Part shown: piece after piece, positions 8,522-19,060 of the stretch
Layout of the letters: each line of letters starts with the position of its first letter
How positions within the stretch are numbered: position 1 is the first letter of the stretch
Source: E44-bin32 sp034430615
GTDB taxonomy: Bacteria > Chloroflexota > Anaerolineae > Anaerolineales > E44-bin32
Assembly: GCA_034430615.1 (NCBI GenBank)
Contig: DAOUEJ010000010.1
Span: 1-64,000, forward strand
Direction of reading: 5' to 3'
Length of the DNA: 64,000 nucleotides
Position numbers and translations under genes: made by a program
Notes under the pieces: generated by a model
The model's database searches: none
Told to the model about the DNA's origin: nothing
What the model saw: only the letters and a program-made list of their open reading frames with translations

Positions 8522-8527
8522 ATTCTA
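8522..8527 (-). promoter_or_regulatory. Candidate -10 element for a leaderless VanZ-like transcript
   Basis: On the minus strand TAGAAT is separated from the ATG at 8514 by only 7 nt. That spacing puts the expected transcription start at or next to the initiator A. No Shine-Dalgarno sequence is possible in the gap. Confidence 0.5.
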
Positions 8528-8646
8528 CCACCCGGCGAGTACTCCGTATCTGCATAAAACCTCTGCTTCACTGATAGATCCCCGCCCTCCTCCCCACGAG
8601 CGGTACAATCCTCTGTGTAATAAACCTCCCAAAAACAGGATCTGGC

Positions 8647-10698
<2,052 letters not shown>

Positions 10699-10786
10699 TG
10701 TGCTCAGGTGAGTTATTTCGAGTCTCGAGCCAGCCCACGGAAATCTGGGCAAGTAGCGTCAAGAGTTTTTCCCGCACCTTGGAGCC

Positions 10787-12628
10787 TTATTCGACCGTTA
10801 CGCTCTTCGCCAGGTTGCGGGGCTGATCGACATCTGCTCCCCTCAAAACACCGGTGTAATATGCAAGAAGCTGGAGCGGGATGATCGTCGTAACAGGGTT
10901 AAGTAGCCAGGGGGTCTCCGGTACCCAGAGAACGTGGTCGGCGATTTCCGGCAGCAGCTCATCGCCATCGGTCGCTACTGCAATCACAACCCCGCCGCGC
11001 GCTTTGGTCTGCTCGATCTGGCTCAGGGTTTTTTCGTACCAGGGATCTCGGGGTGCGATGGCGACAACCGGCATCTCCTCATCGATCAGCGCAATCGGTC
11101 CATGTTTCATCTCGCCGGCAGGATAAGCCTCAGCGTGGATGTAAGAGATCTCCTTCAATTTGAGTGCACCTTCGTAGGCGATCGGCATCTGGATTCCCCG
11201 GCCCAGGTAGAGACAGTGGTCCACATCCTTCAATCTCCACGCGACCTGCTCGACTGCGCTTGCTCGATCGAGGCACTGACCGACCAGATCCGGGATCCGG
11301 CGCAGGTCTGCTACGTATGAACGGCGGACAGCCGCCTCGAGAACCCCCCTTTGGTCAGCGAGCAAGATCGCCAGCATGTAGAGATCGATCAGTGGAGCAG
11401 TGAACGCCTTGGTGGAGGCAACCCCGATCTCGGGCCCGGTCTGCATGCTGATATAACCATCCGCGATGCGCATCGCCTGCGATCCGATGGCGTTGACGAT
11501 GCTCCAGACGCGTGCTCCCCTTTCACGGGCCTCGCTCATCGCTGCCAGAGTGTCGGCGGTCTCACCGGATTGGCTTATTGCCAGGACGACGGTACGTTCA
11601 TTCACGATTGGATCCTGGTAGCGAAACTCGGAGGCGATCTCAAGCTGGGTAGGAATGCGGGCGATGCGCTCGATCAGCGTCCTGCCCACCATCCCGGCAT
11701 GCGCGGCCGTCCCGCAGCCGGTGATGATGATCTTTTCAATCTGGGAGGCGTACTCAGGGGTCAGGTTCAAATGGGGCAGATGAACTCTGCTATCTTCGAA
11801 ATCGATGCGGCCGGCAATCGTATCTGTCGTTGATCGAACCTGCTCGAAGATCTCCTTCAGCATGAAATGTTTATACTCGCCCTTCTCGGCTGAAACCGGA
11901 TCCCAAGCTATATTCTGGATCCCTATTTGTACGGGCTCCCCTTTCAGGTCCATCGCCTCGAAGCCATCACGAGTGACAACTGCCATCTGCGCCGACTCGA
12001 GGAATGCCATCCTACGCGTATGCTCCAGGATGGCCGGGATGTCGGAGGCGATGAACATCTCACCATCGCCCACACCGATCACAACGCCACCCGCATTCCC
12101 TACCCGGGCGGCTACGATCCGGTCGGGTTCCAGAGTAGAGAGCAGTACGATGCCATGAGCGCCCTTCAGGTGACCGATAGCACGCCTGGCAGACTCGGCC
12201 AGATCATGACCCATCGCCTGGTAGCGCTCGACGAGGTGAACGATGATCTCCGTGTCCGTCTCGGAATTAAAGGTGACCCCCTCCGAGGAGAGCTCATCAC
12301 GAAGAGCAAGATAGTTCTCAACGATCCCATTGTGGACGATGACCACCTGCCCGGATGTCCCAACATGCGGATGTGCGTTCTGCGCACTTGGCACACCGTG
12401 CGTAGCCCAGCGGGTGTGTCCAATCCCTACATTCCCGCTTACAGGTTCCTTGTTCAGCAATTCGTTCAAGCGGTCCAATTTGCCTGCATCACGCCTGATC
12501 TCGATCACGCCATCCTGGATGACTGCCAGCCCGGCCGAGTCGTAACCACGATATTCAAGTCTTTTCAGGCCATTGAAGATGATCGGGGTTGCATTGCGCG
12601 CACCAATATAGCCGACGATGCCGCACAT
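10787..12628 (-). CDS. glmS: Glutamine-fructose-6-phosphate aminotransferase (isomerizing)
   Basis: 613 residues, full length. The class II glutamine amidotransferase domain starts with MCGIVGYIGARN, so C2 becomes the nucleophile after Met removal, and includes the ammonia-channel side motif LEYRGYDSAGLAV and GIGHTRWATHG. Two SIS sugar-isomerase domains follow (about 290-420 and 460-600), with TGCGTAAHAG and LAISQSGETADTLAAM. It makes glucosamine-6-phosphate for peptidoglycan and other amino sugars. AGGAGG lies just before the ATG. The 240-nt leader contains a glmS ribozyme, so expression is very probably repressed by its own product GlcN6P. Confidence 0.98.
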   Translation of the reverse strand: MCGIVGYIGARNATPIIFNGLKRLEYRGYDSAGLAVIQDGVIEIRRDAGKLDRLNELLNKEPVSGNVGIGHTRWATHGVPSAQNAHPHVGTSGQVVIVHNGIVENYLALRDELSSEGVTFNSETDTEIIVHLVERYQAMGHDLAESARRAIGHLKGAHGIVLLSTLEPDRIVAARVGNAGGVVIGVGDGEMFIASDIPAILEHTRRMAFLESAQMAVVTRDGFEAMDLKGEPVQIGIQNIAWDPVSAEKGEYKHFMLKEIFEQVRSTTDTIAGRIDFEDSRVHLPHLNLTPEYASQIEKIIITGCGTAAHAGMVGRTLIERIARIPTQLEIASEFRYQDPIVNERTVVLAISQSGETADTLAAMSEARERGARVWSIVNAIGSQAMRIADGYISMQTGPEIGVASTKAFTAPLIDLYMLAILLADQRGVLEAAVRRSYVADLRRIPDLVGQCLDRASAVEQVAWRLKDVDHCLYLGRGIQMPIAYEGALKLKEISYIHAEAYPAGEMKHGPIALIDEEMPVVAIAPRDPWYEKTLSQIEQTKARGGVVIAVATDGDELLPEIADHVLWVPETPWLLNPVTTIIPLQLLAYYTGVLRGADVDQPRNLAKSVTVE

Positions 12629-12671
12629 AAACTACCTCCTGATTAATTGTCAAATCCTGTAGTGCCACTCC

Positions 12672-12875
12672 TTGCACCTTTGTCCGATCTGTCGCCAGTC
12701 CGGCTTTGTGTGCACGGTTTCATTCAGGGGGGAATTGGATGGGTGTGTGGCACACCCGGAGGGCATCCGCTGATCACTCGATGTTTCCGGTGCGCTGTGC
12801 GCCCCGGTTAACCCTGCTTTGCAGCAGGGAACCCTCCACCTCGTCTCCTCGATTACTCGAGGCCTTGCGCTATCC
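12672..12875 (-). ncRNA. glmS ribozyme: glmS ribozyme/riboswitch in the glmS leader
   Basis: Read on the minus strand, the leader matches the glmS ribozyme core element by element. Cleavage site A/GCGC falls between 12871 and 12870. P1 hairpin is CCTCGA-ttac loop-TCGAGG (12862-12847 strand). Next come GACGAGG and GGAGGG (12845-12832), where GGAGGG pairs with CCCTCC at 12763-12758. The segment ATCGA...TCAGCGGATG (12782-12764) is nearly identical to the B. subtilis core. P3 is a perfect GGGTGTG/CACACCC hairpin (12757-12741). The 3' element ends in GGACAAAGGTG (12685-12675). The GlcN6P-activated ribozyme cleaves its own mRNA. Unusual here: 47 extra bases (12783-12829) forming two hairpins between GGAGGGTT and ATCGA. 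Identified by eye from the known consensus. Confidence 0.88.
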
Positions 12876-12927
12876 TTCCCCGTATAAGGCTAAACCAGCA
12901 CCTCCTTGTACTCCTTAATCGGCACTC

Positions 12928-12933
12928 ATTATA
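12928..12933 (-). promoter_or_regulatory. -10 box (TATAAT) of the glmS promoter
   Basis: A perfect TATAAT on the minus strand lies 57 bases upstream of the ribozyme cleavage site, placing the transcription start near 12920. No good -35 box is seen at 17 bp. The position agrees with a transcript carrying a short 5' tail before the self-cleaving site. Confidence 0.6.
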
Positions 12934-13078
12934 CCCGCTTCAAATCGATTTGCCGGGGGCTTCTCTTCACGGTTCAAGTTGACTTACGTCGTTATAACAA
13001 CATTCTCTGGCAGATTCAGCCGGCTAAACAGGCTTCCCGATACGCCAAATTGGTGTTGTAAGCCATGTCCAATAATGG

Positions 13079-13786
13079 CTATACGAATTCGAGTGTATCT
13101 GTGGTTGCATTCGAAAGATCAGCATAGGCCCCACGCCGTTCAGGTGGGAGCATTGCTGCCAGTTGGTAGAGGGCTTCGTCGGTCATCCTACGTAGCAATG
13201 AGCGATCCGGGTTCCCCTCCGGAGCGACGAAGCGAAAGGGTCGTCCAAATTGCGCCCGTGCTGCCGGACCGCGCATCCGTCGCGGGCTTAAAGTCGGAAA
13301 TCCCTCCGAATCGAGGATGGCTGTTGGTACGACCGGTGCTCCGCTCTTCATGCCCAGGTAGGCCACCCCTTCCCGCCCTTGCTGGAGCGCTGGGCTGCGT
13401 GTACCTTCCGGGGCAACAAGGATGATCTCGCCAGCCTGGAGGACATTGAGCGCCATGCGGATTGCGGCGCGGTCCACTTCGTCTCGATGGACCGGGATAA
13501 CCTGCCAGAGGCGTGGGAATATCCCCCAGACCGGATATTTAAAGGCTTCGACCTTCGCCATGGGAACGATGTTGCGCGGAAGGCTGGCCATCGCCACGAT
13601 TGGATCCACAAAGGCGACGTGGTTGATCATCAGGATCGCGCTCCCGCTTTTTGGAACGTTCTGCACACCTTCCGCCCCGCCGTAACGCATTAACCAGCGG
13701 AAGGCAATCTCATCGATCATCCAGCGCAGCACTCTACGCCGCCGCTCGAGGGATTGATGATCGTAGGGTTTTGATCGGGTTTTCAT
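13079..13786 (-). CDS. plsC: 1-acyl-sn-glycerol-3-phosphate acyltransferase-like protein
   Basis: 235 residues of the PlsC/LPLAT family. Catalytic NHxxxxD appears as ILMINHVAFVDPIVAM (about residues 51-66), the glycerol-phosphate binding block as LVAPEGTRSPALQQGREGVA (about 122-141), and a third block as APVVPTAI. It transfers an acyl chain to the sn-2 position of lysophosphatidic acid in phospholipid synthesis, or to a related substrate, at the membrane face. Monocistronic and separated from cmk by 182 bases containing two TATCAT hexamers on the minus strand, one of which may be its -10 box. Exact acyl acceptor not determinable. Confidence 0.87.
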   Translation of the reverse strand: MKTRSKPYDHQSLERRRRVLRWMIDEIAFRWLMRYGGAEGVQNVPKSGSAILMINHVAFVDPIVAMASLPRNIVPMAKVEAFKYPVWGIFPRLWQVIPVHRDEVDRAAIRMALNVLQAGEIILVAPEGTRSPALQQGREGVAYLGMKSGAPVVPTAILDSEGFPTLSPRRMRGPAARAQFGRPFRFVAPEGNPDRSLLRRMTDEALYQLAAMLPPERRGAYADLSNATTDTLEFV

Positions 13787-13968
13787 CAGATAATTCGTCC
13801 CGTTATTCCCGCAGGGTGCGCCTTGGTGCTACTACAGCAACTATGATAGCGTTCAGTCCGACAGGTCCCTATCGCTATGATAACCCTGGTGAACGAACGC
13901 AAACGTGCACGGCCTTGCCCTGAATAGAAACCAAGCCTGGATGGCTTCACTGGCGTAGCTACCGGCAG

Positions 13969-14688
13969 TCATCGCCGTTCATTAGGGGACCAATTCCTGA
14001 TCAGTTCGATTGCCGCTAGCACAACCTGCTCGATGTCCAGATTGGTGCTGTCGACCACAATTGCGTCCTCGGCGGGCCGCAGCGGCGCCAGGCTGCGGGT
14101 TGAATCAATCCGATCGCGCTCTTTCATCCCTGCCAGAACCGACTTAAAACTGACCTGGTCACCTCGCAGCCGACATTCCTCAAACCGTCTCCGGGCGCGT
14201 GCTTCCACCGAGGCATCCAGGTAAAGCTTCAGATCAGCCCCTGGCAGGACCACCGTTCCGATGTCTCGTCCTACCATAACGATCCGGCCGCGCTGCCCGA
14301 TCTCACGCTGTCGGAGTGTCATCGCTTGACGAACACCGGGATAAGACGAGACCTGGGATACGTTCTCATCGACCTGAGAAGTGCGTATCTCCCAGGTGAC
14401 GTCTTGCTCATCCATCAGGACATCGTACTGTCGGCCATCATCCTTCGAGGGTGGTCGGACATCCAGGCTCAAACGCTGTGCCAGCTCAGAAACCCGCGCT
14501 TCATCACTTACATCCACCCGTGACCTCAAGGCTGCCAGTGTTACAGCACGGTACATGACACCCGTGTCGAAGTAAAGAAAATCTAACTCCCTGGCAAGGC
14601 GGTGTGCAAGGGTTGACTTTCCGGAGGCCGCAGGGCCATCGATCGCGATCGACTCGATCCTGGTGTGGAGTGTCCTAAGGTCGTCCAT
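13969..14688 (-). CDS. cmk: Cytidylate kinase
   Basis: 239 residues. The P-loop IAIDGPAASGKSTLAHRLA (about residues 13-31), DTGVMYRAVTLAAL, the RDIGTVVLP segment and the KERDRIDSTRSLAPLRPAED motif are all typical of bacterial CMP/dCMP kinase, which phosphorylates CMP and dCMP with ATP. The ATG at 14688 overlaps the stop of the upstream membrane protein gene (TGATG). The frame upstream to 14793 is part of that gene's antiframe and is rejected. It is the last gene of the long glycosyltransferase operon, an odd place for a nucleotide kinase. Confidence 0.96.
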   Translation of the reverse strand: MDDLRTLHTRIESIAIDGPAASGKSTLAHRLARELDFLYFDTGVMYRAVTLAALRSRVDVSDEARVSELAQRLSLDVRPPSKDDGRQYDVLMDEQDVTWEIRTSQVDENVSQVSSYPGVRQAMTLRQREIGQRGRIVMVGRDIGTVVLPGADLKLYLDASVEARARRRFEECRLRGDQVSFKSVLAGMKERDRIDSTRSLAPLRPAEDAIVVDSTNLDIEQVVLAAIELIRNWSPNERR

Positions 14689-16436
14689 CACGGCTGGCCT
14701 TCTTCTGGTTGATCTCCCAGACTGGCAATATCCGCACGGATCCAGAGGATCCAGCGCTGGGGGGCTGCCGGGGCTTCGTTCAATACCCACCATCTAACAA
14801 TCTCCGGGGGGAGACTCCCTTCCCAACCTGGAAGCGCAGTTAACTCAAACGCTTGCCCAAAGTACTCAGCCAGCAACTGGACTTCTGGTTGAGACTCGGG
14901 GGTCAGTAACGCAGCCGGCGCACCTCGTCCCGGCACAAATTCGCCAGATTCTCGTGGAAATTGGCGCAGTCCCCACGCCATTGAAGGCGGGATCTCCCCC
15001 GATACCTGCACATTGATCTCATGCGGAAAGCCGCTAACAGCGAGCGAGGCATTCTCGAGGGTCGCTAACATCAGGGGCATCCCTGGGCTGACTGTGCTCG
15101 AGTTCCATACTATACGCACCCCTGCATCCTGCTTTGAGAAATTCAACCGCCACGCGGCTTGAAGCATGATGCTCGAAGAGACGATGGCAGCAGCCAGCGC
15201 AACTGCATCAAGTGCGACAAACCAGGACCACTCCATACCGAAGATGAGCATTAAACTCGCAGCCATCAAGACCAGTGCGCCGAAAATGAAGTAAAGGATT
15301 GAGACAGAGGATCCTAGTCTTGAGAGTTGGAATCCCTGCAGGTAGCTGATTACTGAGAGTCCTGCGGAAGCAGCCAGGACAAGAAGCAGTCCAGTCAATA
15401 CGATAATCTGCAGCCAAGGGCGGTCATGACTGTGGCTGATCAAACTCGCGACGGCCCGTGCTGCCATCCAGGCCAGCGGCAGGACGATCCAGATCAAGTC
15501 TTGTGGCTGGCGGCCGATGCGGGCGAGATTGAGCAGCAGTGCGCTGGCGGCCCACAGACTTACATCGCGATCAATCGGATCGGGACGAGCTTTCCAGGCC
15601 AGCCAGACACCGACCAGCCCGAAGGTAAACACCAGCGGCTCAAACATCAGCAGCTGCATCAGCTGGGCAGCGATGCTGGTCGTCCCGGCATGCGACCAGC
15701 TCCCCCACCAGACACCGATCGAGCTTCCCAGGCTGGCAAGCCCAGCCCAGTTCAACCCAAAGCCAGTGGCAAACATCACAATAGTCACGCCCGCGCTGAT
15801 CCCGATCGTGCGGATTGAGAGCTGAGGCATACTGATTCTGTTGAACTTGAGGAAACGCGTGAATCCCCATACTAGCAGGAGGGAAGCAAGACCATTGAGC
15901 CCAGCTGCACCTGACGTCAGCGCCAGCCCCAGACCGAGCCCGATCAGGATCGCTCGTTTCTCCTGTGCAATCTGCGATATCCCGAGATAGGCACATCCGG
16001 CGAGCGTGATTCCGAACGCTGCTGTGATTGAGCTACCGGCTGTCCGGGAAAGCGTAAGTGCGATGGGCGAGAAGGCCAGGAGCGCTGCCAGGCTGATGGT
16101 AAAAACCGCACCTGATCGTTTTCGCAGGAGCAAAGCAGCGGCAACCAACAACGTCCCAGCTGCCACAGATACGATCCGACCGACGGCTGGCAAACTGCCA
16201 AATGCCTGGAACAAGGGCAAGGTGAGATTGTGATAGACCAAATTGCGAGGTGCTGGACTGGTTGTCCAAAATGCGGATGGACTGCCAGCATCCGCAGTCG
16301 CCGTCAACATCTGGATCGCTTCTCGATCATAGGGGATGAAATCACCCAAGCTGACGACGCGCAGCGTAAAAGCGAGCAAGAGAAGCCCGAGGAGCACAAG
16401 ATGCTCGTTGCGCACTTCCCGTCGTGATGTGATCAA
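14688..16436 (-). CDS. GT-C-like multi-pass membrane protein (GT39-related)
   Basis: 582 residues with roughly ten to twelve hydrophobic segments spread to about residue 430, followed by a 150-residue soluble, probably extracytoplasmic, C-terminal domain. The N-terminal order (membrane helix, then LGDFIPYDREAIQ with an acidic residue in the first outer loop) resembles GT-C glycosyltransferases that use polyprenyl-phosphate sugars. The frame opens with a TTG at 16436, overlapping the stop of the upstream gene (TTGA); a GTG seven codons later is an alternative. Function is inferred from architecture and from its position between a YYY-domain protein and cmk. Confidence 0.62.
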   Translation of the reverse strand: MITSRREVRNEHLVLLGLLLLAFTLRVVSLGDFIPYDREAIQMLTATADAGSPSAFWTTSPAPRNLVYHNLTLPLFQAFGSLPAVGRIVSVAAGTLLVAAALLLRKRSGAVFTISLAALLAFSPIALTLSRTAGSSITAAFGITLAGCAYLGISQIAQEKRAILIGLGLGLALTSGAAGLNGLASLLLVWGFTRFLKFNRISMPQLSIRTIGISAGVTIVMFATGFGLNWAGLASLGSSIGVWWGSWSHAGTTSIAAQLMQLLMFEPLVFTFGLVGVWLAWKARPDPIDRDVSLWAASALLLNLARIGRQPQDLIWIVLPLAWMAARAVASLISHSHDRPWLQIIVLTGLLLVLAASAGLSVISYLQGFQLSRLGSSVSILYFIFGALVLMAASLMLIFGMEWSWFVALDAVALAAAIVSSSIMLQAAWRLNFSKQDAGVRIVWNSSTVSPGMPLMLATLENASLAVSGFPHEINVQVSGEIPPSMAWGLRQFPRESGEFVPGRGAPAALLTPESQPEVQLLAEYFGQAFELTALPGWEGSLPPEIVRWWVLNEAPAAPQRWILWIRADIASLGDQPEEGQP

Positions 16437-19060
16437 CGGCCGATATCTCCCCGGCGAGCATAAATTTTCGTTGATCCGTTTTCGAAGACCAGATCCATGA
16501 ATGCGTCAAACTTGGCGTCGAAAACGGGTGAGTAGCTGACACGTTCCAAATCGCCCAGGTACACATACTCGATGGCGTACTGATCGAGAATGAAACGCGT
16601 CGTCTCCCAATCGCTCGTCTGGTAAAGCAGGCGCATATCCTGCTCGCGCGATCCCTGCTCCTCGTATCCCCCGCGCCATTGTCCCTCATGTCCAGGCCAA
16701 CCCAGCACCGTCGGGAAGCCAGTATGTGCCGAGACCCGGGCATAATAGGTATAGCTCCCGCCAACAGCTTCAGCGACCGTTCCAACAGGGAGATTTTCCG
16801 TCATCCAGGGAATTGCCTCCCGATCCCCTTCCTGGGCATAACTCGGGTAGAGTGAGCCATCCAACGTCCGCCCATCAGGCGGATTGAAGCCACTCGTCTT
16901 TGTCCAGACCGAGAGAGGCGGGTAGACGATTCCCAGGGCGAGGGTGGATAGGATCGCACCTTGCGCGATGCGCCACCTCCAGCCCGTCCTAGCGAGGATC
17001 AATGCGCTGGCATATGCAGCCGCCAAACCCCACAGGATCCAGGTGGCGAAGTAGAACTTGAAGATCGTGTTCATCCGCTGGCCGAACTGATCCTTCAAAT
17101 ACAGGAATTCCGGAGCCATCACCAGCAGTGCACCCAGCGCGATCAGGATTAGGACAAAAATTGTAGGATCTGCCTCTTCAGGCGGCGTTAACCGCCTGCG
17201 TGCGACGATCCATGCCGATGCTAAAAGAGCGCCAAGCAGCAGGGCAACCCACGAGTTACTGAGACGGAGCTGGAAACTAAGGCGGACAGCTTCGGAGAAC
17301 GAACTAACTCCCAGAATGTCGAGTACGCCTGCCAGGGCACCCGGGTCAAGGGCAAAGTACAGGACAGCGGCAAGCATCCAGGATAGGAACAGCAGCAATA
17401 GTGGAACGCCGAAGCTAAACCCAAGCATTAGCCGACCTTCACCACGCCGCCAGTTCTGGACGGTTTCAGTGCCAATCCAGATCGCGAGCGGGAGCAAAAG
17501 TGGGAGAAACATGACGAGGAAGTTTGGAAACCTTGTCGGATGCAAGAGGTGGGGCAGGATCCCGCCTGCCTGCGAGGAGAAAGTGGGATACCAGGGAAGA
17601 AAGAAAAAGACAGCCAATCCGAGCAGTGCCAGGATCGTTGGGAGCAATTCGAGGAGCACTCTCCTCAGGGAGCTTCCCCATTCGAACCAAAGCAATATGG
17701 CCAGTATGGCGCTAAAGTAGATCGGTGTATCCCATGTGTTCAGGAAAGCCAGGCTGCCATAGAGAAAAGCAGCAAAAAGCAGCTCTATCTTTTCCAGCTT
17801 CAATGGCAGGAAGCCACTGAGCGCCCCCAGAACGGCCCCCAGGGCCAGGACTAACAATGAATAGAGGAAGAACCCCTTCAGGACAGAAATCAGGGTTTCT
17901 ATAGCGCCCAGCGCTTCCTGCCCTGCCCCGATCGCTCGCTGGATGGTTATTGCGATCAACCCGACAGCAATAAAAACCGTCACCCGCTGGCGTTGGGTGG
18001 GCGAAATTGACCGCAACGATGAACCACTGCCGCTCGATCTCCCGGCTAGAAAGATCTGGAAGGTATAGCCGACACTTAATAGTGCAAAAGGCATCGCAAG
18101 CAGGTGCGGGTGGTTATCAGCAAGCAAGAAAGAGAAAAAAGGAAACTCATCGATCGATTGGTTTCCAATGGGAACTCCGATCAGATTCAGATCGCGAATC
18201 ACGCGCGACCCGCGCCACCACCACAGGAAACGGTACGGCATCCAGGTTGCCGGCTGCAATGGCGGGTTTTCGAGATCAGCCAACCCCAACCAGGTCCAGA
18301 AGCGGGACTGCAGGATCCCATCCAGACCTTCCTTCCAGAAGAGGTGCTTCGACCACAGAACCTCCAGCACGCCGGCTAGATTACCCGAAATCAGGACGAA
18401 AAGCGGCCCCAGTATGGCAGCCCCGTATTGGGGTCTCTTTAATTTCGCGGTGAGGAGATCGAAGACCATTCCGTAGCTTCCAAGCGCGACCAGGGCAAAC
18501 CACAGGCTGTTCCCTAGATTGAAGCCAATCCCGGGAGCGACGCCGGTCAGTCGGGTCAGGAATGCCAGCAGTACATACCCAAAGTAGTAGTAGGAGATTG
18601 CATATCCTGAGAGCCAGGGATCACGCGGCGGGAATTGTGGGGAACGCAGGATCGAGTTCAGAAAGGCCAGCTCCATGGGCTTCTCAGTAGCCGTGATCTC
18701 CGGGTTGTTCGCTCGGACAAAGACCCATCCAAGAAAGGCCAACGCGAAGATGACCTCGGTTATGATCAGCAGTCGCTTCTGGCGTCTCAGTGCCCGGAAA
18801 ATATCACGCACTCGACCCCGGTCAACCCACCAACCTGCAGCTGCGACGACGATCACAGCCAGGAACGCCCCGCCCAGGTCATTCTGGATCACATCGAAAG
18901 TCGCCCCGAGCCAGTAAAGATAGCCACCCAGCAAAATGCCTACCGGCCTGGCGAATGCCAGCCCCTCACTGGGAAGCCGGCCAAAGAGCCGGCGCACCAA
19001 CGGGTAAACAGCAAGCCCGAGCAACGTGCTCCACAACCACCAAGTGAGGACCGCGATCAT
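16433..19060 (-). CDS. YYY-domain (DUF2298/Chlor_Arch_YYY-type) membrane protein
   Basis: 875 residues, highly hydrophobic. Recognisable family marks in order: TEKPMELAFLNSILRSPQFP (about 126-145), DPWLSGYAISYYYFGYVLL with the eponymous YYY (about 148-167), DEFPFFSFLLADNHPHLLAM (about 291-310), RMNTIFKFYFATWILWGLAA (about 660-680), and a soluble C-terminal region with HTGFPTVLGWPGHEGQWRG. The domain was first noted in Chloroflexus and archaea and is thought to belong to membrane glycan assembly; no reaction is established. The same domain forms the C-terminal half of the next gene upstream, so the two are paralogous. Start ATG overlaps that gene's stop (TGATG). Confidence 0.85.
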   Translation of the reverse strand: MIAVLTWWLWSTLLGLAVYPLVRRLFGRLPSEGLAFARPVGILLGGYLYWLGATFDVIQNDLGGAFLAVIVVAAAGWWVDRGRVRDIFRALRRQKRLLIITEVIFALAFLGWVFVRANNPEITATEKPMELAFLNSILRSPQFPPRDPWLSGYAISYYYFGYVLLAFLTRLTGVAPGIGFNLGNSLWFALVALGSYGMVFDLLTAKLKRPQYGAAILGPLFVLISGNLAGVLEVLWSKHLFWKEGLDGILQSRFWTWLGLADLENPPLQPATWMPYRFLWWWRGSRVIRDLNLIGVPIGNQSIDEFPFFSFLLADNHPHLLAMPFALLSVGYTFQIFLAGRSSGSGSSLRSISPTQRQRVTVFIAVGLIAITIQRAIGAGQEALGAIETLISVLKGFFLYSLLVLALGAVLGALSGFLPLKLEKIELLFAAFLYGSLAFLNTWDTPIYFSAILAILLWFEWGSSLRRVLLELLPTILALLGLAVFFFLPWYPTFSSQAGGILPHLLHPTRFPNFLVMFLPLLLPLAIWIGTETVQNWRRGEGRLMLGFSFGVPLLLLFLSWMLAAVLYFALDPGALAGVLDILGVSSFSEAVRLSFQLRLSNSWVALLLGALLASAWIVARRRLTPPEEADPTIFVLILIALGALLVMAPEFLYLKDQFGQRMNTIFKFYFATWILWGLAAAYASALILARTGWRWRIAQGAILSTLALGIVYPPLSVWTKTSGFNPPDGRTLDGSLYPSYAQEGDREAIPWMTENLPVGTVAEAVGGSYTYYARVSAHTGFPTVLGWPGHEGQWRGGYEEQGSREQDMRLLYQTSDWETTRFILDQYAIEYVYLGDLERVSYSPVFDAKFDAFMDLVFENGSTKIYARRGDIGR

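Noticed and set aside
10699..10786. GCCCA/TGGGC stem between the convergent YyaL and glmS genes
   Set aside because: Five-bp stem without an adjacent T run on either strand; too weak to call a terminator.
13787..13968. Repeated CTATGATA sequences between cmk and plsC
   Set aside because: Only two copies; simplest reading is two TATCAT-type -10 boxes on the minus strand. Not enough to call an operator or repeat.
15426..15818. Plus-strand 130-codon frame inside the GT-C-like gene region
   Set aside because: Antisense to a well-formed membrane protein gene, with Gln/Asp/Arg-rich composition typical of the reverse of hydrophobic codons; no ribosome-binding site.
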